A stretch of 8,410 nucleotides of DNA, taken from the NCBI GenBank assembly GCA_043789035.1, contig JAYWIG010000290.1, forward strand, positions 1 to 8,410, written 5' to 3'. The stretch is from JAYWIG01 sp043789035 (GTDB lineage Bacteria; Pseudomonadota; Gammaproteobacteria; Burkholderiales; Burkholderiaceae_E). The position numbers and the translations under genes are program-made. The first letter of the stretch is position 1. Every line of letters starts with the position of its first letter. The notes beneath the pieces were generated by a model. The model was not told the origin of the DNA. It worked only from the letters and a program-made list of their open reading frames with translations, and searched no databases. Below are positions 1 to 6,976 of this stretch, piece after piece.

Positions 1-1392
1 GTTATTTTGAAGCTGAACGCAGAAATGAACAGTGATGAATGGCGGCAGCAGTTTTCCGACTTAATCGCTGCTAACGCTCACATGGCGCAAGATACCGAAG
101 TGAGCGGCATTCTGCAGGCACTTGATGGTCACTACATTCGACCAACTCAGGGCGGTGATATTTTGCGTACTCCTGCGATTTTGCCAACAGGCCGCAACTT
201 GCACGGGTTTGATCCTTTCAGAATTCCGAGTAGCTTTGCGATACAGGATGGCACTGCACAAGCGAAAAAATTACTTGAACGGTTTTTGGCCGATGGTAAT
301 GCTTTGCCAGAATCCATAGCAATAGTTTTATGGGGTTCAGATAATTTAAAAACTGAAGGTAGCCCGATCGCTCAAGCACTCGCTCTAATGGGGGCTGCCC
401 CTCGATTCGATAGTTATGGCCGCATTGCTGGCGCCACCTTAATTCCGTTGACTGAACTTGGTCGGCCTCGTATTGATGTGGTGATTACTTTGTCGGGAAT
501 CTTCCGCGATTTAATGCCTTTGCAAATAAAAATGTTGGCTGAGGCTGCCTTTTTAGCGGCGTCTGCTGAAGAGGGCCCTGATGATAACTTCATTCGAAAA
601 CATGCTCTTGCCTACCAAAAAGAGCATGGTTGCACCTTAGAAATTGCATCGCTTCGAGTGTATGGAAATGCCGATGGCGCCTACGGTTCAAATGTCAGTA
701 ATTTAGTGGAAAGTAGTCGCTGGTCCGACGAGGATGAATTAGCTGAAACTTACTCTAGGCGCAAAGGCTTTGCGTTTGGCCGTAGTGGCCAACCAGTGCA
801 GCAATCTGCTTTGCTTCAAAGCGTGTTGGCCGACGTACAGCTTACTTATCAAAACCTTGATTCAGTTGAGTTAGGCGTTACGACGATCGATACCTATTTC
901 GATACGTTAGGTGGTATTACAGGTGCGGTGAAACGCGCGAAGGGTGGAAAATCGACGGATGCGCCGCCGGTGTATATCGGAGACCAAACCAAGGGCGAGG
1001 GCACTGTCCGCACGCTCAATGAGCAAGTCGCTCTAGAAACCCGCACGCGTATGTTGAACCCTAAATGGTATGAGGGCATGCTGAAGCACGGTTTTGAAGG
1101 CGTTAGACAAATTGAAACTCACATCACCAACACGATGGGATGGTCGGCAACAACCGGGCAAGTGCAACCTTGGGTTTATAAGCAATTAACCGAAACCTTC
1201 CTGCTCGACCCTGAGATGCGAGATCGCCTGGCGAAGCTAAATCCCACTGCCTCATTGAGGGTTGCTAATCGTTTGTTAGAGGCATCTGAGCGTCAGTACT
1301 GGAAGCCAGACGCTGAGACATTGGAAGCCTTGCGTCGCGCCAATGATGAGCTTGAAGATCGTTTAGAGGGAGTTTACGAACAGGCTCAGTGA
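1..1392 (+). CDS. bchH: Magnesium chelatase subunit H, C-terminal part (5' truncated by window edge)
   Basis: This is the large porphyrin-binding subunit of Mg-protoporphyrin IX chelatase, which with BchI and BchD inserts Mg2+ into protoporphyrin IX in the cytoplasm, the first committed step of bacteriochlorophyll synthesis. The frame is open from base 1, so the TTG at 7 is not a real start. About 463 codons are visible, roughly the last third of a family normally near 1,200-1,300 residues. Numbering from the TTG, family-typical blocks are GRNLHGFDPFRIPS (62-75), YGSNVSNLVESSRW (226-239), YFDTLGGI (297-304), LNPKWYEGMLKHG (350-362) and THITNTMGWSATTGQVQPWV (371-390). These place it in the CobN/Mg-chelatase family, and the bacteriochlorophyll neighbours favour BchH over CobN. 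The tail DELEDRLEGVYE is also usual for BchH. The TGA overlaps the 3' end of the convergent thioesterase gene by 7 bp. No bchL or bchM follows. Confidence 0.95.
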   Translation, partial: VILKLNAEMNSDEWRQQFSDLIAANAHMAQDTEVSGILQALDGHYIRPTQGGDILRTPAILPTGRNLHGFDPFRIPSSFAIQDGTAQAKKLLERFLADGNALPESIAIVLWGSDNLKTEGSPIAQALALMGAAPRFDSYGRIAGATLIPLTELGRPRIDVVITLSGIFRDLMPLQIKMLAEAAFLAASAEEGPDDNFIRKHALAYQKEHGCTLEIASLRVYGNADGAYGSNVSNLVESSRWSDEDELAETYSRRKGFAFGRSGQPVQQSALLQSVLADVQLTYQNLDSVELGVTTIDTYFDTLGGITGAVKRAKGGKSTDAPPVYIGDQTKGEGTVRTLNEQVALETRTRMLNPKWYEGMLKHGFEGVRQIETHITNTMGWSATTGQVQPWVYKQLTETFLLDPEMRDRLAKLNPTASLRVANRLLEASERQYWKPDAETLEALRRANDELEDRLEGVYEQAQ

Positions 1393-1814
1393 GCTTTCAA
1401 TGACCTAGATTTTTCTAGTAACTTCATTGGTAGTCTCGCTGGGACCCCAGTTTTTACGTCGATGCAGGCGAAGGCGACGCTTGCCGAGCTAAGAACGATT
1501 CCATCGCGCGAAATAATTTGATTGACCCTTCCGCGCGCTTTGGTCGCCTCGAAGCTCTCCACAGTTGCGAGTAGTAAGTCGTCCATCTTTGCTGCTTTGA
1601 GATACTTCACATTGCATTCGGTCACGACAAAAGCTAGTTGTTGCTCTTGCAACAATTGCCAATTTTCAATACCGCATTCACGCAGCCACTCTGTTCGAAC
1701 ACGTTCGAAAAACTTTAGGTAGTTTGCATAGTAGACCACACCGGCAAGGTCTGTATCTTCATAGTAAACACGGATAGTGGTTTGGGCTAGAGGCATAGGT
1801 TGGTTGTTGCTCAA
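1386..1814 (-). CDS. YbgC/4-hydroxybenzoyl-CoA thioesterase-family acyl-CoA thioesterase
   Basis: This is a 142-residue single hotdog-fold protein, full length for YbgC-type cytoplasmic acyl-CoA thioesterases, which hydrolyse acyl-CoA thioesters and in some species interact with the lipid-synthesis machinery. The signature VYYEDTDLAGVVYYANYLKF lies at residues 16-35. Asp22 is the expected catalytic Asp, and FFERVRTEWLRE (35-46) is the family helix. The chosen start is TTG at 1814: a Shine-Dalgarno-like AGGTGG sits 7 nt upstream, while the internal ATG at 1796 (Met7) has none. The TTG choice adds only six residues and leaves the domain unchanged. The gene begins 11 bp after the M16 peptidase stop and is probably co-transcribed with it. 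YbgC normally heads a tol-pal cluster, but here the gene downstream is convergent bchH and no tol gene is visible. Family assignment is firm; the substrate is not known. Confidence 0.9.
   Translation of the reverse strand: MSNNQPMPLAQTTIRVYYEDTDLAGVVYYANYLKFFERVRTEWLRECGIENWQLLQEQQLAFVVTECNVKYLKAAKMDDLLLATVESFEATKARGRVNQIISRDGIVLSSASVAFACIDVKTGVPARLPMKLLEKSRSLKAH
1398..1429. repeat. Nested inverted repeat just after bchH
   Basis: Outer arms CAATGA (1398-1403) and TCATTG (1424-1429) enclose inner arms CTAGA (1405-1409) and TCTAG (1414-1418) around a TTTT loop. All arms are perfect, with a 1/5-nt internal asymmetry between the two stems. The structure lies 5 bp past the bchH stop and inside the last codons of the convergent thioesterase gene. 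It could act as a weak bidirectional 3'-end structure. It lacks a GC-rich stem and a following T tract, so it is not a convincing intrinsic terminator. Chance is a real alternative. Confidence 0.35.
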
Positions 1815-1821
1815 CGATCAC

Positions 1822-1827
1822 CCACCT
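1822..1827 (-). promoter_or_regulatory. Ribosome binding site AGGTGG for the thioesterase TTG start
   Basis: On the minus strand AGGTGG ends 7 nt before the TTG at 1814 and overlaps the TAG stop of the upstream peptidase gene (1826-1828). The placement supports the TTG start and suggests translational coupling between the two genes. Confidence 0.6.
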
Positions 1828-4648
1828 ATTTGTCTTCAGGTCGATGAATGCCGACCGAAGGCTCAATGCCGTTCAAAATGGTTTTGAAGTTCGCTGCAAT
1901 ACTAGCCGCGTCTCTTAGGAGTATATTTTGACGCACCCTTTGAAGTTCTTGTATTGATACCTTGCGAATGTGCAGAGTTAAAAGTAGCTCGGCAACACTA
2001 TTGGGTTCGGCGAACAAGTTGCGATTTGCTGCGCCGTAAGCTTCTCTGAATGCGTCGAGCTCTTCTGCACTTGGTGCTTGTAGAGCAAGGCTTTCCACTG
2101 TATTTTTTATTGCAGCCTCTACTCGTGTAACATCGGCTAAAGCCACGGTAACATCCACATTAATATAAATGCCATTGAGTGGTTTTGCGAATACTTGTAC
2201 GCTTGAACTTGGCGAATAAGTTAAGCCAGTTTCTTGTCGTAATGCCAAGCGTAGACGATTGCTAAGCACTGATTGCATCTGGCTGCTAGTACCGCCAAGT
2301 TCTAGCGAATCTTGAATCGACTGATTAACATAACGAATTGACACAGTGGCTCTTTCTGCCTTACCCGTTTTTAACTCCGCACGAACTCCCGTCTTTTCTA
2401 TTGGAATTGGTGCCCAATTGGGAGATGCCATTTCATTGCTTTTAGAAGATGGCAAGTTGGCGAGATAGGTTTCGCACAGTCGACGAATATCGCGCATAGA
2501 AATATTGCCTGTGAAGGCAAAAACAAACTGAGATGCATCGCCAAATACTTCGGTGTGTAGACTCTTTAGTTGTGCGAAGGAGACTGCGTCGAAATCCTTG
2601 TCTGATAGCGGTTCAAGCCAAGCGTTTTTTCCGTATCTCGATTGGCGCCACTCTTGTTGAAACTGTTGTTCCGGTGTCAGGTTTTGCGCGATCATCACCG
2701 GACGTACTCTGGCACTCAATCGATCGTAATTTGTTTGATCAAACTTCGGTTCTCGAATGAATTGGTGAAACAGATGTAGTGAGAAAGGCAAGTCTTCGCT
2801 ACGACCGCGAAAGCCAATCCCAACGTCTGTGTTGCTCATTGCTACCCGTAAGTTCATATTTTTCGCAGCGAGTTCCCTGGCGAAACTTGTTTGGTCGTAG
2901 GGACCAATTCCATCGGTAAGCCAAGCGCCCGCTTGCGCAAGTCGTGCAGCAGGTAGTTGTTCAAAATTTATCGACCAAGCACCTTTTGGCCGCTTTGCGG
3001 AGAATACAACTTGATCGACAGAGGCAGTCTTATTTTGTTTCACATAGACAATGGCGTTGTTAGACAGCGTGAGCCGAACGATGTCATTGGGAAGGTCCTC
3101 TTCTTTAGTGATGCTGCCAGCAGGTAACGGAGGTGGCATAACTCGGGCTTCGATTTTTGATTCCTTTAGCGCTTCTGACTTGGCAGTTGTATTTGCCGAA
3201 GCCTGCATTAACGCCGCCGAGAACTTCTTTGAGACTGCAATGAGTTCTTGCTCGTTTAACTTAGGAGTTGGGTCATTTCTTTGTCCTTGGACTATGAGTA
3301 AAAGATCTTGATTTTCATAACGGTTGGCAATGCTTTTTACTGTCGCTTCTGGGGTTATTCTTGGTAGTTCCTCTTCGAGAAGTTCTCGGTAACGTGTACT
3401 AGAAACATAGTAGCCGCCAGAATGTGCATAGAGCGCCAGCATAGAACTCACCGCCGGTGGGGTTTGTTTGACGCTTTCCTCTTCGAATGTGCGCGCCGCG
3501 CGAAGAAGCGGTCGAGTAACAGCATCTAATTCTTGCGGGGTAGGGCCCTCGCGCAAAAACTTCTCTAATACTTCGCGCAAGAGTAAATAGCCGTCAAGAA
3601 ATTTTGATCTGTCATTCACGACAACTGACACTTCAAAACCTCTGGCATCATTGGTAATCGGAAAGTCAGAAGCGGCTTGGTCAAGTGTCCAGTTTTGTAG
3701 CTTAGCAACTTCGCGGAGGCGCTGATTTAATGCGCCATTAGCTACCGATCTGGTAAGCCAACTGGTAAAGTCTTCTCGTCTAGGGCCAATGACTTGAGGA
3801 AATAGACTTACTAGGCTAATCGATGAGCGTTGAGCATCCGTTAACTGCAAAACGCGAACCCGATTTTCGAATGTAAACGCCGGACGTACCGGGGACGTTG
3901 CATCTACTTGAGTCTTAGGCCCAAACTCATCATTGAGCTTTCGTAACCAAAAATTCGCACCATCTGGAAGTTGTCCAGAAATAACAACGCTCATGCGCTC
4001 TGGTGTGTAAGTGCGTTTGTAAAAGGCGCCTAGATTGGCGGCATTTGCTTTTGCAATTGTGTCGTACGTGCCAACAATTTCTCTACGGTACAACCCTTGA
4101 TCGTATAAGGCTTCGCGAATTTTGAAAATAGGCTGAGTGCTTTGATCGCGGCTGCGTTTTTCCGATGCAACCACGCCACGTTCAATATTGATGATGTCGT
4201 CTGTAAACTCAATGTTGCTTGCCCAGTCGCGAATGATTTGAATCGCTTTGGGTAAAGCATCTACTTTGCCTGAAGGAAGGCTTATCCAATACTGGGTTTG
4301 GTTGTGACTTGTAAACGCATTAAGATGTTGGCCAAAGTTGCCCCCCAATGAACGGACGAAATCAACAATTTCTCCATCTCTAAAGCGTTTGGTTTTCCTG
4401 AAAGCGAGGTGTTCTACGAAATGGGCATATCCTAATTCCTCGTCTTTTTCATCCAACGACCCAGTATTGACGACCAATCGAATATCTACGCCAGTGGTTT
4501 CAGTGGGGCGGAAGAAAAAACGCATGCCGTTATCTAAACGGCCGGTTGTTACTTGCCGATCAATGGGTAGTGGCTGCGCTTCTACTAAAGCGCTTAGCGC
4601 TACTAGCGCTGCGAAAACAAAAGGTAAAAGTTTCTGTGTATGTTTCAT
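1826..4648 (-). CDS. Secreted M16-family zinc metallopeptidase, double-length (PqqL-like)
   Basis: The 940-residue protein begins with a signal peptide: basic n-region KHTQK, hydrophobic core LLPFVFAALVALSALV, and likely cleavage after VEA (residue 24). It is therefore exported, probably to the periplasm. The inverted zinc motif HxxEH is HFVEH at 76-80. An ERGVVASE block at 156-163 supplies the conserved Glu pair; by analogy with pitrilysin, Glu163 is the third zinc ligand. The N-terminal half (about 28-470) thus looks catalytic. A linker (about 475-515) leads to a second M16 half (about 515-935) with no HxxEH. That half carries the usual LRLALRQETGLTYS block (799-812), the R/Y element of the substrate chamber. 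Length and layout match PqqL-type and other two-half M16 peptidases, which degrade peptides. No pqq gene is adjacent, so a role in PQQ synthesis is not supported. The ATG at 4648 is fixed by the signal peptide, although no Shine-Dalgarno is evident. It lies 39 bp after gntR and 11 bp before the thioesterase gene. Confidence 0.93.
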   Translation of the reverse strand: MKHTQKLLPFVFAALVALSALVEAQPLPIDRQVTTGRLDNGMRFFFRPTETTGVDIRLVVNTGSLDEKDEELGYAHFVEHLAFRKTKRFRDGEIVDFVRSLGGNFGQHLNAFTSHNQTQYWISLPSGKVDALPKAIQIIRDWASNIEFTDDIINIERGVVASEKRSRDQSTQPIFKIREALYDQGLYRREIVGTYDTIAKANAANLGAFYKRTYTPERMSVVISGQLPDGANFWLRKLNDEFGPKTQVDATSPVRPAFTFENRVRVLQLTDAQRSSISLVSLFPQVIGPRREDFTSWLTRSVANGALNQRLREVAKLQNWTLDQAASDFPITNDARGFEVSVVVNDRSKFLDGYLLLREVLEKFLREGPTPQELDAVTRPLLRAARTFEEESVKQTPPAVSSMLALYAHSGGYYVSSTRYRELLEEELPRITPEATVKSIANRYENQDLLLIVQGQRNDPTPKLNEQELIAVSKKFSAALMQASANTTAKSEALKESKIEARVMPPPLPAGSITKEEDLPNDIVRLTLSNNAIVYVKQNKTASVDQVVFSAKRPKGAWSINFEQLPAARLAQAGAWLTDGIGPYDQTSFARELAAKNMNLRVAMSNTDVGIGFRGRSEDLPFSLHLFHQFIREPKFDQTNYDRLSARVRPVMIAQNLTPEQQFQQEWRQSRYGKNAWLEPLSDKDFDAVSFAQLKSLHTEVFGDASQFVFAFTGNISMRDIRRLCETYLANLPSSKSNEMASPNWAPIPIEKTGVRAELKTGKAERATVSIRYVNQSIQDSLELGGTSSQMQSVLSNRLRLALRQETGLTYSPSSSVQVFAKPLNGIYINVDVTVALADVTRVEAAIKNTVESLALQAPSAEELDAFREAYGAANRNLFAEPNSVAELLLTLHIRKVSIQELQRVRQNILLRDAASIAANFKTILNGIEPSVGIHRPEDK

Positions 4649-4649
4649 T

Positions 4650-4663
4650 CGCTAATGTTAGCG
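4650..4663. repeat. 14-bp palindrome immediately before the peptidase start
   Basis: CGCTAATGTTAGCG consists of 6-bp perfect arms (CGCTAA/TTAGCG) around a 2-bp centre, ending 1 bp before the peptidase ATG. It lies in the 39-bp gap behind gntR. It could be an operator for a small dimeric regulator, or a short hairpin (CGCTA stem, 4-nt loop) over the start region where a Shine-Dalgarno would be expected. No T tract follows on the minus strand, so it is not an intrinsic terminator. Function is unproven. Confidence 0.45.
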
Positions 4664-4687
4664 CGGCTTAGAACTATTTTCTTTTGA

Positions 4688-5416
4688 TTAATTTGGGATT
4701 TCAAAGTCGACAGAAAATTTGTAACAATCTGCACGATAATAAATATGCGCAACATCAAGAACTCGCTTGTTTTTATCAAAGCAAATGCCTTCGAAAAATA
4801 ACACCGGACTGACCAGATCAATGCCCAATTGCTCCGCAATCATGGGCGTTGGCAAGACAGCAGATACGCTGTTGTGGAAGCTACCAATCACAGCCCGGCC
4901 CCCGTCTCGGATTGCCTTGGTAATGGAACCTTGCGCCATGTACTCACCCACGAGCTCGCCAACATTTGGGTCTAAGTAATTGACTAGATACGAAGTGACT
5001 TGGCCATTAACAATACTTCTTCGATGAAACGTAACTACAGATGTGACTTCTGCAAAAAGCCTGGCAACCGAATGCGGTGGAGATTCAATTCTTCTCGAAA
5101 TTACTTGCGTCGGTTCTGATGCGTACTGCGCGATAATCGAATCTGCTAAACCTAATAGCTTGAGCGTGTTTGGCTTTGCAATATTAGGATGAGCAAAAGT
5201 GCCATGCCTACGTTGCCGATAGATTAAACCTTCTTGTTGAAGATACTTTAGCGACTGGCGAATCGTGATGACGCTCACGCTATACTTCGTTGCAAGGTCT
5301 ACTTCGGTAGAAATTCGCAGCGGTTCCGTGTGAGTGCTCGATAAGATTTCTGCTCTTAAGCTTTGAGCGACCTGATACCAGAGAGGGAGTTGGGAGTGAA
5401 AGAGTACGTGCGCCAT
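4688..5416 (-). CDS. GntR-family transcriptional regulator, HutC/UTRA subfamily
   Basis: At 242 residues it has the normal length for a HutC-type repressor or activator. Residues about 8-75 form the GntR winged helix: PLWYQVAQSLRAEI (11-24), EVDLATKYSVSVITIRQSLKYLQQEGLI (38-65, containing the recognition helix) and the wing RRHGTFA (69-75). Residues about 95-237 match a UTRA ligand-binding domain. Its characteristic end is AHIYYRADCYKFSVDF (223-238), with the VVTFHRRSIVNGQVTSYLVNYLDP strand region (127-150) before it. The effector is not readable from sequence; UTRA proteins bind various small metabolites. The ATG at 5416 begins just before the DNA-binding domain, without a recognisable Shine-Dalgarno. 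It is transcribed divergently from the amidase gene, a common arrangement for a regulator and its target. It is also first in a possible gntR-peptidase-thioesterase operon, so it may regulate either or both directions (inference). Confidence 0.92.
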   Translation of the reverse strand: MAHVLFHSQLPLWYQVAQSLRAEILSSTHTEPLRISTEVDLATKYSVSVITIRQSLKYLQQEGLIYRQRRHGTFAHPNIAKPNTLKLLGLADSIIAQYASEPTQVISRRIESPPHSVARLFAEVTSVVTFHRRSIVNGQVTSYLVNYLDPNVGELVGEYMAQGSITKAIRDGGRAVIGSFHNSVSAVLPTPMIAEQLGIDLVSPVLFFEGICFDKNKRVLDVAHIYYRADCYKFSVDFEIPN

Positions 5417-5551
5417 AATGGGCGGATTGTGCCAAACAAACGTCAGAGAATTGGGTTAACAAAATAGGCTATCCGATGAGCGGTCTTAGTGAGGACTTTT
5501 CGCACAGTTTCTATGCGCATTTCAACAATTTAATCAATTACATTTAATCTG
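5417..5551. promoter_or_regulatory. Divergent gntR/amidase intergenic region, presumed promoter and operator area
   Basis: These 135 bp separate the two divergent start codons and must hold the promoters for both directions unless these lie inside coding sequence. Visible elements are GTTAAC (5455-5460), the 8-bp palindrome ATGCGCAT (5513-5520) and an AT-rich tract before the amidase start with two copies of ATTTAATC. No clean -35/-10 pair could be assigned on either strand. No Shine-Dalgarno precedes either start. A TGT-N12-ACA site for the photosynthesis regulator PpsR was looked for here and not found. Confidence 0.5.
5528..5549 (+). repeat. Direct repeat ATTTAATC x2 before the amidase start
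   Basis: ATTTAATC occurs at 5528-5535 and 5542-5549, a 14-bp period, and ends 2 bp before the amidase ATG. The short AT-rich copies could be a regulator-binding repeat, -10-like promoter elements, or simply low-complexity leader sequence. Confidence 0.4.
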
Positions 5552-6976
5552 ATGAGTATTTCAAACCTTCCTGCTTTCGAATTATCAAAAGCGATACACA
5601 CGAAAAAAGTATCTTGTGTCGAAGTGATGCAGGCCACTTTAAAGCGTATTTCCGAAGTCAATCCCGCTCACAATGTCATTGTGAATCTCGTCGATGTTGA
5701 TGAGCTGATCAGTCAAGCCGTGACACATGATCGACTGCTTTCTAAAGGTGAATCTAAAGGTTGGTTGCACGGTATTCCCCAGGCGATAAAAGACCTTTCA
5801 AATTCATGCGGTATCCCCACGACCAAGGGTAGTGTGTTGTTAAAAAATTTCGTGCCTAGTGAGGATGGTTTGATGGCCGCTAGGATACGTGAGGCAGGCG
5901 CAATCTTTATCGGTAAAACAAATACCCCCGAGTTTGGGTTGGGGTCGCATACTTTTAATGAAGTCTTCGGCGCAACTCGGAATGCCTCTGACACGTCCAA
6001 GACGGCGGGCGGTTCCAGCGGAGGTGCGGCCGTGGCGTTAGCGCTCAACCTCTTGAGCGTTGCTGACGGTTCGGATTTTATGGGTAGCCTTCGAAATCCC
6101 GCAGGGTGGAATAATGTGTACGGTTTAAGGCCGTCGCAAGGTCGAGTTCCGATGTGGCCCACGCTTGACAGTTATGTTGCTCAGCTGGGTACAGAAGGGC
6201 CAATGGGTCGTACTGTCAGAGACGTCGCGATGATGCTTGAGACGCAAGCTGGGTTCGATCCAAGATCGCCGCTTTCTATCGCTGAAAAATTTCAATGGAG
6301 TGCTGCAACAAATCGAACAATAGATACCGCGCCTCGCGTAGGTTGGCTGGGTGATTTAAATGGCTACCTGTCAACCGACGAGGGAATCTTGCAAGCTTGC
6401 CAATTGGGCTTGAAGCGGCTTGACAGCATTGGTTGCGTAGTTGAGCCAATCGAGTTGGGTTTTAGCCCCGCGGCAGTCTGGGATGCTTGGTTGGTTTGGC
6501 GAGCGGCATTGGTTGCAAGCTCCTTGGCACCAATTGCAAGCGTTGAGAAAAATCGCTCCATTATTAAACCCGAAGCGCTTTGGGAGTTTGAGTCTGCAAA
6601 AAAATTTACCGCATCTGATTTCATGAAGGCAAGTGCCACTCGATCGCAGTTCTATCAACATCTTCGTGCATTGTTTGAGCGCTACGATTTCTTGGTGTTG
6701 CCGAGCGCACAGGTTTGGCCATTCGATATTGAACTCCGTTGGCCGAAACAAATTGCAGGCAGATCGATGGATACCTACCACCGTTGGATGGAAACCGTGA
6801 TCTATGCGACTTTTGCTGGATTGCCTGCGATGAGCTTGCCTAGTGGTTTTAGTGAAGTATCAGCCACCCGAAGTAGAGCGCTTCCGAATGGGTTGCAGAT
6901 TATTGGAAAGCCACAAGGTGATCTTGCTTTGCTGCAGTTGGCCGCTGCTTATGAGCAAACTATAAGTTCGAAATGA
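5552..6976 (+). CDS. Amidase-signature family amidase
   Basis: This is a 474-residue hydrolase of carboxamide bonds, full length for the amidase-signature family and probably cytoplasmic since no signal peptide is seen. The Ser-cisSer-Lys triad is intact: Lys80 in HGIPQAIKD (73-81), cis-Ser155 in AGGSSGGAAVALA (152-164) and nucleophile Ser179 in DGSDFMGSLRNPAG (172-185). The spacings of 75 and 24 residues equal those of fatty acid amide hydrolase (K142, S217, S241). SDFMGSLR replaces the commoner SDxGGSxR; I recall the xMGSLRNPA form from a recurring amidase subgroup, so it is not evidence of inactivity. GatA is unlikely: no gatB or gatC is nearby. The start fits the family N-terminus (ISNLPAFELSKAIHTKKVS). 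The gene is divergent from gntR, which may control it. Its 3' end overlaps convergent bchO by 17 bp. The natural substrate is unknown, and any link to pigment synthesis is unproven. Confidence 0.92.
   Translation: MSISNLPAFELSKAIHTKKVSCVEVMQATLKRISEVNPAHNVIVNLVDVDELISQAVTHDRLLSKGESKGWLHGIPQAIKDLSNSCGIPTTKGSVLLKNFVPSEDGLMAARIREAGAIFIGKTNTPEFGLGSHTFNEVFGATRNASDTSKTAGGSSGGAAVALALNLLSVADGSDFMGSLRNPAGWNNVYGLRPSQGRVPMWPTLDSYVAQLGTEGPMGRTVRDVAMMLETQAGFDPRSPLSIAEKFQWSAATNRTIDTAPRVGWLGDLNGYLSTDEGILQACQLGLKRLDSIGCVVEPIELGFSPAAVWDAWLVWRAALVASSLAPIASVEKNRSIIKPEALWEFESAKKFTASDFMKASATRSQFYQHLRALFERYDFLVLPSAQVWPFDIELRWPKQIAGRSMDTYHRWMETVIYATFAGLPAMSLPSGFSEVSATRSRALPNGLQIIGKPQGDLALLQLAAAYEQTISSK

Noticed and set aside
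7..1392. TTG at 7 as the bchH start
   Set aside because: The frame is open to base 1 and the visible part is only the C-terminal third of the family, so the gene begins outside the window.
1826..4648. Peptidase as a PQQ-biosynthesis gene
   Set aside because: PqqL-like length and architecture do not imply PQQ synthesis, and no pqqA-E gene is in the window.
4645..4839. Small minus-strand ORF spanning the gntR 3' end and the gap before the peptidase
   Set aside because: It is out of frame inside gntR, has no recognisable domain or ribosome binding site, and the gntR frame is clearly the real one.
5280..5462. Small minus-strand ORF across the gntR start and promoter region
   Set aside because: It overlaps the DNA-binding domain of gntR in another frame and resembles nothing known.
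5417..5551. PpsR/CrtJ operator (TGT-N12-ACA) in the divergent region
   Set aside because: Every TGT on both strands was checked by eye; none has ACA 12 bases later.
6065..6110. Amidase inactivated by loss of the canonical GG before the nucleophile (SDFMGS)
   Set aside because: Lys80, Ser155 and Ser179 keep exact family spacing, and the MGSLRNPA form is, as far as I recall, a regular variant of the family.
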